NCBI RefSeq assembly: GCF_002009425.1
Contig: NZ_CP019936.1
Coordinates: 62,001-126,000, forward strand
Length of the DNA stretch: 64,000 nucleotides
Direction: 5' to 3'
Source of the DNA: Thiosocius teredinicola
GTDB taxonomy: Bacteria; Pseudomonadota; Gammaproteobacteria; Chromatiales; Chromatiaceae
This document shows positions 21,087-31,800 of the stretch, one piece after another. The notes beneath the pieces are model-generated. The model was not told the origin of the DNA. It saw nothing but the letters and a program-made list of their open reading frames with translations, and made no database searches. Numbering within the stretch: the stretch's first letter is position 1; each line of letters begins with the position of its first letter. The translations under genes were made by a program, and so were the position numbers.

Positions 21087-21104
21087 GCTTGACGTGCGTC
21101 AAGC
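21087..21104. promoter_or_regulatory. FNR/DNR-like dyad upstream of nifJ
   Basis: GCTTGACGTGCGTCAAGC has perfect 7-bp arms around a 4-base spacer and contains TTGAC-N4-GTCAA, close to FNR/ANR/DNR sites. It lies 78 bp upstream of the nifJ start, between nifJ and the next gene on the same strand. Oxygen- or nitric-oxide-responsive control of pyruvate oxidation is a reasonable inference. Confidence 0.5.
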
Positions 21105-21126
21105 GGGGGATCAGGCCCGGTGCTGT

Positions 21127-21429
21127 CTAGAACAGCCCTTCTTCGTTGCCCAGCGGATCGGGTACCGCCTGCCACTGCGAGCGCAGATTCTTGCGAAACA
21201 ACAGCTTTTCCTGCGCCGATTCAGGCAGATCGGTGAAGCGGAATACGCCGCGACCGACCAGCAGGTCGATCACGTCTTCGAGTACCCTGACCAGCCCGAT
21301 ATCGAGTTCGCGCAGAAATGCCTGAACATCCGGATCGTCGATCGCTGCCGCCTCGGCGCCGCCTTCGGCCGTCGCCGACAGCCCGGTAATGACGCCGCTG
21401 GCGTCTCGGATGACAAAAATTGGCTGCAT
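21127..21429 (-). CDS. Small conserved protein, annotated elsewhere as tryptophan synthase beta-like
   Basis: The protein has 100 residues, beginning MQPIFVIRDASGVITGLSA. The later part, FLRELDIGLVRVLEDVIDLLVGRGVFRFTDLP followed by AQEKLLFRK, is a helical motif of a short proteobacterial family. (The motifs are VRVLEDVIDLL and FTDLPESAQEKLL.) Databases have labelled that family tryptophan synthase subunit beta-like without biochemical support. No catalytic motif of TrpB is present, so that name should not be taken literally. ATG 21429 with GAGG nine bases upstream is preferred to TTG 21447. It is divergent from the adhesin secretion operon. Confidence 0.6.
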   Translation of the reverse strand: MQPIFVIRDASGVITGLSATAEGGAEAAAIDDPDVQAFLRELDIGLVRVLEDVIDLLVGRGVFRFTDLPESAQEKLLFRKNLRSQWQAVPDPLGNEEGLF

Positions 21430-21528
21430 GCCGGTCTGCCTCGACAATTTCGTGGGATGTTTCAGGATTTCGGATCGCTAGTCGATAACTTTATTCCTAA
21501 AACCGCATAATTCCAGCGGCGCGCACCA

Positions 21529-23703
21529 GTGGAGAGCAGGGTTTTGAGCGAAACAGCAGTGGACGTGAGCTTGGCGACGGAGGCCGATGCGGCCGATCCG
21601 TTGGTCGGCTGCCTGTTGATCCTCGCCCGGCAACATGGCCTCCCGGTCTCCGAGTTTGCCGCCACGGCCGGGCTGCCGTTGCACGACGGCCGTCTGCTGC
21701 CGTCAATGTTCGACCGCGCCGCGCGGCGCGTCGGCATGCGCGCGCGTGTCGTGGCGCGGCCCCTGGAACGCCTCGACAGCCTGGTCACCCCGGCGGTGCT
21801 GCTGCTTGATGATGACCGGGCCTGCGTGCTGCTCGAGCCGCTGCACGATGGCAAGGCCAAGCTCATCCTGCCGGAGAACCCGGAAGCCGAAGTCATTCAG
21901 GATGCCGACCAGCTGCGCGGCCTGTATACCGGCCATGCGATCCTTGCCAGTCCGACGCATCGCTACGATGCGCGTACGCCGGGGCCGGAGCACGACAGCG
22001 AAGGCGGTCACTGGTTCTGGGGCACGATCGCCGCTTCGTGGCGCATCTATCGCGACGTGATCCTGGCATCGGTGCTGGTCAATCTGTTCGCGGTCGCCAG
22101 CCCGCTGTTCGTGATGAACGTCTACGACCGGGTAGTGCCGAACGAGGCGCTCGAAACCCTGTGGGTGCTGGCGATCGGCGTAACCGTGGTCTACGGCTTC
22201 GACTACCTGCTACGCAGCCTGCGTGGCCGCTTCATCGACGTGGCCGGCGCCAAGGCCGATATTGAACTGTCGGCCAAGCTTTATGAGCGCGTGTTGGGTC
22301 TGCGTATGGATGCGCGTCCGGCATCGGCCGGCGCCTTCGCCAACAACCTGCGTGAGTTCGACGGCGTGCGCGATTTCTTTGCCTCGCTGACCCTGACCAC
22401 CTTCGTCGACGTGCCGTTCGCGGTGCTCTTTCTATTGGTGATCTGGCTGATCGCCGGCCCGCTGGTCATCGTGCCGCTGGCGGCCATCCCGATCCTGCTG
22501 CTGTACGGCCTGTTCGTGCAGCCGCGCCTGCGGCGTGCGGCCGAAAACGGCATGCGCGCATCGGCGCAGCGCAATGCGACCCTGGTCGAGGCCCTGGTCG
22601 AGGCCGAAACCGTCAAGTCATTGGGCGTGGAAGGCCGGCTGCAACGCCAGCTCGAGAGCAGTGTGGGCGAGACGGCACGCTGGAATGCGCAGGCGCGCCA
22701 GTGGGCCTTGTCGGCCACCAACCTGGCGACCTTCCTGCAACAATTGGTATCGGTCGGCGTCGTGGTCAGCGGTGTGTACCTGATCTCCGACGGCCTGCTG
22801 ACGATGGGCGCCTTGATCGCCGCGGTGATCTTGAGCGGCCGCGCGGTGATGCCGCTTGCCCAGATCGCGGCGTTGCTGACCCGTTATTACCAGGCGAGCA
22901 CGGCGCTGAAGACGCTCAACGAGATCATGCAGATGCCGGTCGAGCGCCCGAACGGCAAGGTGTTCGTAACCCGCCCGGTGCTCAACGGCAGCATCGAGTT
23001 CGAGCACGTCACCTTCAATTACCCCGGCCAGGAGTTGCCCGCGTTGCAGGATGCGAGCTTCAAAGTCGAGCCGGGCGAACGCGTGGCGATCATCGGTCGG
23101 GTCGGGTCCGGTAAGACCACGATCAACCGCCTGGTTGCCGGGATCTATCATGCCGACAATGGCGCCGTGCGAATCGATGGTGTCGACATGCGCCAACTCG
23201 ATCCGGGCGATCTGCGGCACAACATTGCTTATGTCTCGCAGGATAACCAGCTGCTGTTCGGTTCGATCCGCGACAACCTGACTATGGGCCTGGCACATGT
23301 CGACGATGAACAGATCGTGCACGCCGCCGAGCTGGCGGGCGTGTCGTCGTTCGTGAATCGTCACCCGCTCGGCTTTGACATGCCGGTGGGAGAGCACGGT
23401 AGCCGGCTGTCGGGTGGCCAGCGTCAGGCGGTCGCGCTGGCGCGGGCATTGGTACAGGATGCGCCGATTCTGCTGATGGATGAACCGACCGGTGCGATGG
23501 ACAACAGCAGCGAGGAACACATCAAACGCGAGCTGGCCAAGGTGGTCGACGGCAAAACGCTGGTGCTGATCACGCACCGCGCGTCGTTGCTCGACCTGGT
23601 TGAACGGGTGATCGTGGTCGATGCGGGCAAGATCGTGGCGGATGGTCCGAAGGCCCAGGTGCTCGATGCCTTGCGCGCCGGCCGGATCAAGCAGACGCGT
23701 TGA
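21529..23703 (+). CDS. lapB: Type I secretion ABC transporter (LapB-like) with C39-like domain
   Basis: This 724-residue inner-membrane exporter ATPase drives one-step secretion of RTX adhesins. Residues about 23-150 form a C39-peptidase-like domain (DPLVGCLLILARQHG). It lacks the usual QxxxDCG active-site motif, so it probably binds substrate rather than cutting it. Six membrane helices follow (about 180-460), then the ATPase domain with Walker A GRVGSGKTT, signature LSGGQRQAVALARAL and Walker B ILLMDEPTGAMD. The GTG at 21529 is taken as start; TTG 21544 or GTG 21559 are alternatives, with GGAGAG nearby. It is the first gene of lapB-lapC-regulator, immediately upstream of the giant adhesin genes, its likely cargo. 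Confidence 0.92.
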   Translation: MESRVLSETAVDVSLATEADAADPLVGCLLILARQHGLPVSEFAATAGLPLHDGRLLPSMFDRAARRVGMRARVVARPLERLDSLVTPAVLLLDDDRACVLLEPLHDGKAKLILPENPEAEVIQDADQLRGLYTGHAILASPTHRYDARTPGPEHDSEGGHWFWGTIAASWRIYRDVILASVLVNLFAVASPLFVMNVYDRVVPNEALETLWVLAIGVTVVYGFDYLLRSLRGRFIDVAGAKADIELSAKLYERVLGLRMDARPASAGAFANNLREFDGVRDFFASLTLTTFVDVPFAVLFLLVIWLIAGPLVIVPLAAIPILLLYGLFVQPRLRRAAENGMRASAQRNATLVEALVEAETVKSLGVEGRLQRQLESSVGETARWNAQARQWALSATNLATFLQQLVSVGVVVSGVYLISDGLLTMGALIAAVILSGRAVMPLAQIAALLTRYYQASTALKTLNEIMQMPVERPNGKVFVTRPVLNGSIEFEHVTFNYPGQELPALQDASFKVEPGERVAIIGRVGSGKTTINRLVAGIYHADNGAVRIDGVDMRQLDPGDLRHNIAYVSQDNQLLFGSIRDNLTMGLAHVDDEQIVHAAELAGVSSFVNRHPLGFDMPVGEHGSRLSGGQRQAVALARALVQDAPILLMDEPTGAMDNSSEEHIKRELAKVVDGKTLVLITHRASLLDLVERVIVVDAGKIVADGPKAQVLDALRAGRIKQTR

Positions 23704-23714
23704 CGGAGCAGGGA

Positions 23715-25043
23715 ATGAGCGAACGCACCAGCAAAGCCAACGAATTCGCGGTCGACGCCGCGGCCGCCATCCGCTCGCGCTCGGTGCGCGGCGAACAGCT
23801 GCTGGTATGGGTCATGTTGCTGTGCGTGGCCGCGTTCTTCGTCTGGGCGTACTACGCCGTGCTGGATGAAGTGGTGCGCGGCAACGGCAAGGTGATTCCG
23901 TCGTCGCAGGTGCAGGTGGTGCAGAACCTCGAGGGTGGCATCGTCAAGCATATCGCGGTCGGCGAAGGCGAGATCGTCGAGGCCGGTCAGGTGCTGCTGA
24001 CGATCGACGACACCCGCTTTGACTCGTCGCTGCAGGAAAACCGCGCCCGGTTGTTGAGCCTCAAGGCCAAGGTGATTCGCCTGCGCGCCGAGGCCGAGGG
24101 GTGGGAGGAGTTTCCACCGATGCCTGACGAGATCACGGATGCGTTGCCAAAAGCCTACGAGCAGGAAAAAAAGTTGTTCGAGGAGCGCCGCGGTGCGCAC
24201 GATGCGATGCAACGTGTGTTGATCGAGCAGGCGTCGCAAAAACGCCAAGCGATCGCCGAGATGAAGTCGCGCATAGATCGCCTCGGCCGCAGCCTGAGCC
24301 TGACTGAACAGGAACTCACAGTGACCCGCCCGCTGCAGCAACAGGGTGCCGTGTCGGAGGTCGAGATTCTACGATTACGCAGGCAAGTCAACGACTTACG
24401 TGGCGATTTGGACGAGACGCGCCTGGCCATACCGCGTGCCGAGGCCGAACTGGCCGAGGTTGAGCAGCGTCGCGCAGAACTCGACGCCAAGTTCCGCACC
24501 GAAGCACGCGGCGAGCTGAGCGAGGCGACTGCTGAACTCAACGCGCTGAACGCGAGCAACGTGGCGTTGGAAGACCGCGTGCTCCGCACCCAGGTGCGCT
24601 CGCCGATCAAGGGCATCGTCAAGGTGCTGTCGGTGCGTACCGTCGGCGGTGTGATTCAGCCGGGCATGGACCTGGTTGAAATTGTGCCGGTCGAGGACAG
24701 TCTGCTCATCGAGGCACGCGTCAAGCCGCGCGATATCGCCTTCCTGCGCCCGGCGTTGCCGGCCAAGGTCAAGCTGACCGCATACGATTTCGCGATCTAC
24801 GGGGGCCTCGACGCTCAGGTTGAGCACATCAGCGCCGATACTTTTGTAGATGAGGATGGCGAGTCTTACTATCTGGTACGGGTTCGAACCGATCAGCCTG
24901 CCCTGGTGAAGGGGCAGAAGTCGTACTCGATCATCCCGGGTATGACGGCGGAGGTGGATATCCTTGTCGGTGAAAAAACCGTGCTTACATATTTGCTCAA
25001 GCCCGTTTTGCGGGCGCGCGAGACGGCATTGCGGGAGCCCTGA
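23715..25043 (+). CDS. lapC: Type I secretion membrane-fusion protein (HlyD family, LapC-like)
   Basis: This 442-residue periplasmic adaptor links the ABC transporter to the TolC-family pore. It has a short cytosolic start, one membrane helix (LLVWVMLLCVAAFFVWAYYAV, about residues 31-52) and a lipoyl half (VVQNLEGGIVKHIAVGEGEIVEAGQVLL, motif VQNLEGGIV). A long coiled-coil hairpin follows (about 105-290, rich in LRAEAEGWEE, RLGRSLSLTEQEL, AEVEQRRAELDAKF). The second lipoyl half is VRSPIKGIVKVL, and the beta-barrel ends with YSIIPGMTAEVDILVGEKTVL. ATG 23715 follows GGAGCAGGG. Only 11 bp separate it from the ATPase gene, so the two are co-transcribed. Confidence 0.93.
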   Translation: MSERTSKANEFAVDAAAAIRSRSVRGEQLLVWVMLLCVAAFFVWAYYAVLDEVVRGNGKVIPSSQVQVVQNLEGGIVKHIAVGEGEIVEAGQVLLTIDDTRFDSSLQENRARLLSLKAKVIRLRAEAEGWEEFPPMPDEITDALPKAYEQEKKLFEERRGAHDAMQRVLIEQASQKRQAIAEMKSRIDRLGRSLSLTEQELTVTRPLQQQGAVSEVEILRLRRQVNDLRGDLDETRLAIPRAEAELAEVEQRRAELDAKFRTEARGELSEATAELNALNASNVALEDRVLRTQVRSPIKGIVKVLSVRTVGGVIQPGMDLVEIVPVEDSLLIEARVKPRDIAFLRPALPAKVKLTAYDFAIYGGLDAQVEHISADTFVDEDGESYYLVRVRTDQPALVKGQKSYSIIPGMTAEVDILVGEKTVLTYLLKPVLRARETALREP

Positions 25044-25046
25044 CGA

Positions 25047-25700
25047 GTGACGTTGATTGTTGCATCAGGCGAAGACCGCGATGTGTTGATGCGCTGGTCG
25101 GATGCGGCGCTGGCGGGCGGGCATCATTTTCTGGTCAAGCCGCCACGGTCGGTGTTGACGGCGGCCGCCTGGCCGGCGGATATCTGCCTGTACGACCTCG
25201 GCGCGCAGCGCGATGCGGATACCACAGCCTTGCTCAAGGCTGTGGCCAAACGTCCGAATACCAAATTCATCGCCATGACCGCAGTTCCCAATGCCGGTGA
25301 AGGATTGAGAGTCCTCAAGGGCGGCGTGCGCGGTTATTGCAACCGGCTGGCCTCGCCGGCGATCTTCAATGCGCTGATCTCCGCCGTTGCTTCGGGCGAA
25401 GTCTGGGCCGGTAAACAGGTTACGGATTTTCTGCTCGAGCAGGCCATCGCCGGCACCGTCGAACGTCCCGATACCAGCGATGTGCTGAAAGACCTCACGC
25501 GCCGCGAGGCCGAGATCGCATTGCAGGTAGCCGACGGCATGAGCAACAAGGTGATCGCGGCCGAAAACGGCATCTCCGAACGCACCGTCAAGGCCCATCT
25601 CAACAGCATTTTCCGCAAGACCGGTCTTTCCAACCGGGTTCAACTCGCTCTCGCCATCAGCCAGACCCAAGAGACACCGCGCGAACTCTCAAACGGCTGA
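25047..25700 (+). CDS. LuxR/NarL-type transcriptional regulator with degenerate receiver
   Basis: The protein has 217 residues. The C-terminal domain (about 145-210) is a LuxR-type HTH: LTRREAEIALQVADGMSNKVIA, ISERTVKAHLNSIFRKTGLSNR. The N-terminal domain is laid out like a response-regulator receiver: Asp50 in CLYDLG sits where the phosphoacceptor belongs and Thr78 is present. The N-terminal acidic pair, however, reads Ser7-Gly8, and the conserved Lys reads Arg100 (GYCNR). It may therefore not be controlled by ordinary phosphorylation. The GTG start lies 3 bp after the HlyD gene, so it is in the secretion operon. It ends 30 bp before a dyad that is also found upstream of the second adhesin, which makes it the obvious candidate regulator. 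Confidence 0.85.
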   Translation: MTLIVASGEDRDVLMRWSDAALAGGHHFLVKPPRSVLTAAAWPADICLYDLGAQRDADTTALLKAVAKRPNTKFIAMTAVPNAGEGLRVLKGGVRGYCNRLASPAIFNALISAVASGEVWAGKQVTDFLLEQAIAGTVERPDTSDVLKDLTRREAEIALQVADGMSNKVIAAENGISERTVKAHLNSIFRKTGLSNRVQLALAISQTQETPRELSNG

Positions 25701-25712
25701 ATGACTTAGGTT

Positions 25713-25729
25713 CCGGTCGTTAAGACCGG
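25713..25729 (+). terminator. Small hairpin after the LuxR-type gene
   Basis: The arms CCGGTC and GACCGG flank a 5-base loop, just downstream of the regulator stop codon and immediately before the adhesin dyad. There is no T tract. It could attenuate read-through into the adhesin gene. Confidence 0.3.
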
Positions 25730-25730
25730 C

Positions 25731-25749
25731 TTAGTACCAAAGTCCTATG
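25731..25749 (+). promoter_or_regulatory. Adhesin-gene upstream dyad, copy 1
   Basis: TTAGTACCAAAGTCCTATG contains the imperfect dyad TAGNACC-AA-RGTNCTA, two 7-base halves with a 2-base spacer, a geometry used by NarL/FixJ-family regulators. It lies 69 bp before the ATG of the giant adhesin gene. It matches 17 of 19 bases of a copy upstream of the second adhesin gene (41249-41267). In both places CTGAC follows after exactly 30 bases, probably near the promoter -10 region. Confidence 0.6.
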
Positions 25750-25818
25750 CGGTGATCCCGATCGCTGCCGACATTAAAGCTGACATTTAAACGAAGCTGA
25801 CTTTGTCGGGAGTATCCC

Positions 25819-28800
25819 ATGGCGGACCAAGCCACGAACAACACGCAAACCGCAGCCATCGGCGAGGTGCAATCCGTAACCGGACGCGTCGTCGCAGTGG
25901 GCACAGATGGCGTTGAGCGCCAGTTGTTCGCCGGAGACATGGTGTTTGCCGATGACTTGGTCAAGACGGTAGGCGACAGCAGTATCGTCATTGCGATGAA
26001 CGACGGCACCCGCGTTGACCTTGGTCACGATGCCGAGGCGATGCTCGACGACTCTGTATACGGCGACGAATCGGCTGTCAGTGCAGCAGCCATCGCCGAC
26101 ATCAAAGAGATTCAGGAGGCGATCGCCGCCGGTGCCGACCCGACCGAAGTTGCCGACCCCACCGCCGCCGGCGGTGATCAGGCTGCCGCATCCAGCGCAG
26201 CAGATTCGGCGCAGTCCGCGCTCTCGGTTGACCGCACGGGGCGCGTCGGTTTGGTCGAAGCCGGCTTCGAGACCAGTACAGCAGGCCAGAACGTCGATCC
26301 CATCTTGGTTGATCCCATTCCGCTCACAGGCGGCGATGCCGGCGGTGGCACGGCCGGCGCAGCACCGGTGGTCCCGCCCAGCGCCAGCATCGTGCTGGCT
26401 TCGATTACCGCAGACAACATCCTGAACGCCGCAGAAGCGGGCGGCCCGGTCACGGTCAACGGTACCGTGGTTGGCGACGTCAGCGACGGCGACACCGTGT
26501 TCGTCACGGTCAATGGTGTCGACTACAGCGGTGTGGTGGCGGGCGGGGTGTTCAGCATCCTGGTGCCCGGCAGCGAATTGCTCGCCGACGCAGACGGCGT
26601 CGTCGAAGCACGCTTCACGACAAACACCGGCAGCCCGGCCGGTGAAACCACTGCCACCGACACGCAGAGCTTCAGTTCGGACACAACGCCGCCTACAGCG
26701 AGCATCACCCTCGACCCGGTCACCGACGACAACATCGTCAACGCCGCAGAATCCGGCGGCACCGTGGTAATCAGCGGCAGTGTGGGCGGTGACGTCGCCG
26801 ACGGTGACGTTGTTACCGTCACGGTAGACGGCATCGACTACTCCGGTACCGTCACCGGCGGTACGTTTGCCATTGATGTACCCGGCAGTGCGCTTGCCGC
26901 AGACGCCGACACCGCGATCGAAGCGAGTGTTACGACCAGCACGGGCGACGTGAACGGTGAGACGACTGCGGTCGCTTCTCGCACGTACGGCGTCGATACC
27001 GCCGCCCCGGCTGCGACGCTCACCCTGGACGCCATTACCGCCGACAACATCATCGATGCCGCCGAGTCTGGCGGCACCGTCGCCGTTACCGGCACCGTCG
27101 GCGGAGATCTCACCGACGGCGATATCGTGACGCTGACGGTAAATGGAATCGATTACAGCGGCCCGGTAGCGGGTGGAAGCTTCAGCATCAGCGTGCCGGG
27201 CAGCGAGCTGGTCGCTGACGGTGATGTGACTGTCGAGGCCAGCGCCACCACCAGCACCGGTGACGTCAATGGCGAGACAACAGCCACCGACGCACAGACC
27301 TACGGCGTCGATACCACGGCACCGACGGCAACCATTGTTCTCGATCCGATCGCAGGCGACAACGTGCTCGACGCGGCCGAGGCGGGTGCAACGGTTGCGA
27401 TTACCGGCAGCGTAGGGGGTGACGTCGTTGACGGCGACACGGTGACCGTTAGCGTCAACGGTGTCGATTACACCGCCAGCGTTTCCGGTGGGCTGTTCAG
27501 CGTGAACGTACCCGGCAGCGAGCTCGCATCCGATGGAGACGCCATCGTAGACGCGAGCGTGACGACCAGCACCGGCGACGTCAACGGCGAAGCAACCGCA
27601 ACGGCGGCACAGCCCTATACGGTCAGCACCGGCCTGACGACCGCTACCATCAATCTCGATCCGATCACTGCAGACAATATTCTCAGCGCAGCGGAAGCCG
27701 GCGGCACCGTGGCCGTGACCGGAACAGTTGGCGGCGATGTCGCGGATGGGGATGTAGTCACCTTAACTGTGGATGGCATCGACTACACCGGCAGTGCGTC
27801 GGGTGGGCTGTTCAGCATTGATGTGCCTGGAAGTGCGTTAGCCGCCGATGGCGACGCCTCGGTTGAAGCTAGCGTGACGACCACCACCGGCAACATCAAC
27901 GGCGAAGCGACGGCAACCGATACGCAGGTTTACAGCGTTGATACTTCTGCGCCGACGGCAACGATTGCGCTAGACACGGTAACCGTCGATAACATCCTGA
28001 GCGCCGCCGAAGCCGGCGGGACAGTAGCGATCACAGGTACCGTAGGTGGCGATGTCACCGATGGCGATACCGTAACAGTGACGGTGAACGGCGTTGACTA
28101 CACGGGCGCGGTCGCGGGCGGTGCGTTCAACATCGGCGTGCCTGGCAGCGAATTGGCAGCGGACGGTGACACCACCGTTGAAGCCAGCGTTACCACTTCT
28201 ACTGGTGACGTCAATGGCGAAGCCACCGCTACCGACACGCAGGCGTACTCAGTAGATACCTCAGCCCCGACCGCGACGATCACTCTCGACGCCATTACCG
28301 CAGACAACATCCTTAATGCTGTTGAGGCCGGTGGCACTGTAGCTGTCACCGGTGCGGTCGGTGGTGATGTCACCGACGGCGACACGGTTACCCTGACGGT
28401 CGACGGTGTTGATTACACCGGTACTGTGTCAGGCAGTGCGTTCAGCATCGACATACCGGGAAGCGCTCTAGCCGCAGACGGCGACACCACCGTTGAAGCC
28501 CGCGTTACCACTTCTACTGGCGACGTAAACGGCGAAGCAACGGCGACTGATACGCAGGCGTACTCCGTAGACACATCTGCACCGACGGCGACGATCGCCC
28601 TCGATGCGATCACAGCTGACAACATCCTGAATGCTGCCGAAGCCGGTAGCACCGTAGCCGTTACCGGTACGGTTGGCGGCGATGTCACCGATGGAGACAC
28701 GGTCACGCTGACGGTCGATAGTGTTGACTATACGGGCACTGTCTCTGGTGGTGCATTTAGCATTGATGTGCCGGGCAGCGCTTTGGCAGCTGACGGCGAT

Positions 28801-31800
28801 ACGACGGTAGAAGCCAGCGTCACCACGAGTACTGGTGACGTCAATGGCGAAGCCACCGCTACCGACACGCAGGCGTACTCGGTCGATACCTCAGCCCCGA
28901 CCGCGACGATCACGCTCGACGCGATTACGGCTGATAATGTTCTGAATGCCGTTGAAGCTGGCGGCACCGTAGCTGTCACCGGCGCGGTCGGTGGTGATGT
29001 CACCGACGGCGACACGGTTACCCTGACGGTCGACGGTGTTGATTACACCGGTACGGTCTCTGGCGGCGCGTTCAGTATCGATGTCCCAGGCAGCGCTTTG
29101 GCCGTGGATGGCGATGCCACGGTTGAAGCCAGCGTCACGACCAGCACGGGCGACGTCAATGGCGAAGCCACGGCCTCTGATACGCAGGCGTACTCCGTTG
29201 ATACGTCGGCACCGACCGCGACGATCACTCTCGACACCATTACCGCAGACAACATCCTTAATGCTGCTGAGGCTGGCGGCACCGTAGCGGTCACCGGTAC
29301 GGTCGGCGGTGATGTTGCCAACGGCGACACGGTAACGTTAACCGTCGATGGCGTCGACTATACGGGCAGTGTCTCTGGCGGTGCATTTAGCATCGACGTG
29401 CCCGGAAGCGCTTTGGCCGCAGACGGCGATACCACCGTAGAAGCCAGCGTGACCACAAGCACCGGTGATGTGAACGGTGAAGCTACCGCCACCGACACGC
29501 AGGCGTACTCGGTCGATACCTCTGCTCCGACGGCAACGATTACGCTCGATGCCATCACGGCTGACAATATCCTCAGCGCTGCCGAAGCAGGCGGCACCGT
29601 ACCTGTGACCGGTACGGTCGGTGGCGATGTCGCCGATGGCGATACGGTCACGCTGGCGGTTGACGGTGTGGACTACACCGGTACTGTGGCAGGCGGTGCG
29701 TTCAGCATCGACGTACCGGGAAGTGCTCTAGCCGCAGACGGCGATACCACCGTCGAAGCCAGCGTGACCACAAGCACCGGTGATGTGAACGGTGAAGCTA
29801 CCGCTACCGACACACAGGCGTACTCGGTCGATACGTCGGTTCCGACGGCAACGATCGCCCTGGATTCGATCACCACAGACAATGTTCTCAACGCTGCCGA
29901 AGCCGGTAGTACCGTAGCCGTTACTGGTACGGTCGGTGGTGATGTCACCGATGGCGACACGGTTACCTTGACAGTCGATGGTGTGGATTACACGGGTACG
30001 GTCACTGGCGGTGCCTTCAGCATTGACGTGCCGGGAAGTGCCTTGGCTGCAGATGGCGACACAACCGTCGAAGCCGGCGTTACGACCAGCACGGGCGACG
30101 TGAACGGTGAAGCAACGGCGACTGACACGCAAGCTTACTCGGTTGATACCTCAGCACCGACGGCAACGATTACGCTCGATGCCATCACAGCTGACAATAT
30201 CCTCAGCGCTGCCGAAGCAGGCGGCACCGTAGCTGTTACCGGTACGGTCGGTGGTGATGTCACCGATGGCGATACCATCACGCTGACAGTCGACGGTGTC
30301 GACTATACGGGTACGGCCTCCGGCGGCGCATTCAGCATCGACGTGCCGGGCAGTGCTTTGGCTGCGGATGGCGATGCGACGGTTGAAGCCAGCGTCACGA
30401 CCAGTACGGGCGACGTCAATGGCGAAGCCACGGCCACTGATACGCAGGCGTACTCCGTAGACACATCTGGACCTACGGCGACGATCACGCTGGATTCGAT
30501 CACGGCGGATAACATTCTCAGCACCGCTGAGGCTGGCGGTGCAGTTTCAGTAACTGGCACCGTTGGCGGTGATGTTGCCGATGGCGACACGGTTACGCTG
30601 ACGGTTGATGGTGTCGACTATACAGGCACCGTCTCCGGCGGTGCATTCAGCATCGACGTGCCAGGAAGTGCATTGGCTGCAGACGGCGACATGACTGTCG
30701 AAGCGAGTGTTACCACGAGCACCGGCGATGTGAATGGTGAAGCAACGGCGACCGACAGCCAGGCGTACTCGGTCGATACCTCAGCACCGACGGCAACGAT
30801 TACGCTCAATGCCATCACGGCTGACAACATCCTCAGCGCTGCCGAAGCAGGCGGTACCGTAGCTGTGACCGGTACGGTCGGTGGTGATGTCGCCGACGGC
30901 GATACCGTCACGCTGACAGTCGACGGTGTCGATTACACGGGTACCGTCTCTGGTGGTGCGTTCAGCATCGATGTCCCTGGTAGCTCATTGGCTTCCGATG
31001 CCGACACTACCGTTGAAGCCAGCGTTACCACCAGTACAGGCGACGTGAATGGCGAAGCGACGGCGACTGATACGCAGGCGTACTCTGTAGATACTTCGGC
31101 CCCGACGGCCACGATCACACTCGATGCGATTACCGCAGATAACATTCTGAATGCTGCCGAAGCCGGAAGCACCGTAGCCGTTACCGGCACGGTCGGTGGC
31201 GACGTCGCTGATGGCGACACGATCACCCTGACGGTCGACGGTGTTGATTACCCGGGCACTGTTAGTGCTGGCGTGTTCAGCATCAATGTCCCGGGAAGCG
31301 CCTTGGCGGCAGATGGCGATGCCACGGTTGAAGCCAGCGTCACCACCTCTACTGGTGATGTGAACGGTGAAGCGACGGCGACCGATAGTCAGGTTTACTT
31401 GGTTGATACCTCGGCACCGACCGCGACGATTGCTCTTGATGCGATCACCGCAGACAACATCCTCAATGCTGCTGAGGCCGGCAGTACTGTTGCGGTGACC
31501 GGCACGGTCGGTGGTGATGTCGCCGACGGCGATACCGTCACGCTGACAGTCGACGGTGTCGACTATACGGGTGCCGTCACTGGTGGTGCATTTAGCATCG
31601 ATGTGCCGGGAAGCGCGCTGGCGGCAGACGGCGATACCACCGTCGAGGCAAGCGTTACAACAAGCACCGGCGACGTGAACGGTGAAGCTACCGCTACCGA
31701 CACACAGGCGTACTCTGTCGATACGTCGGCCCCGACGGCGACGATCACCCTCGACTCAATCACCGCAGACAACATCCTCAATGCTGCTGAAGCAGGTGGT

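Noticed and set aside
21127-21429. Tryptophan synthase activity implied by the database-style name
   Set aside because: At 100 residues, with no PLP lysine or TrpB motif, the label is historical.
21529-21640. Active C39 peptidase domain in the exporter
   Set aside because: The sequence around DPLVGCLLILARQHG lacks the usual active-site motif. The LapB-type group keeps the fold without processing.
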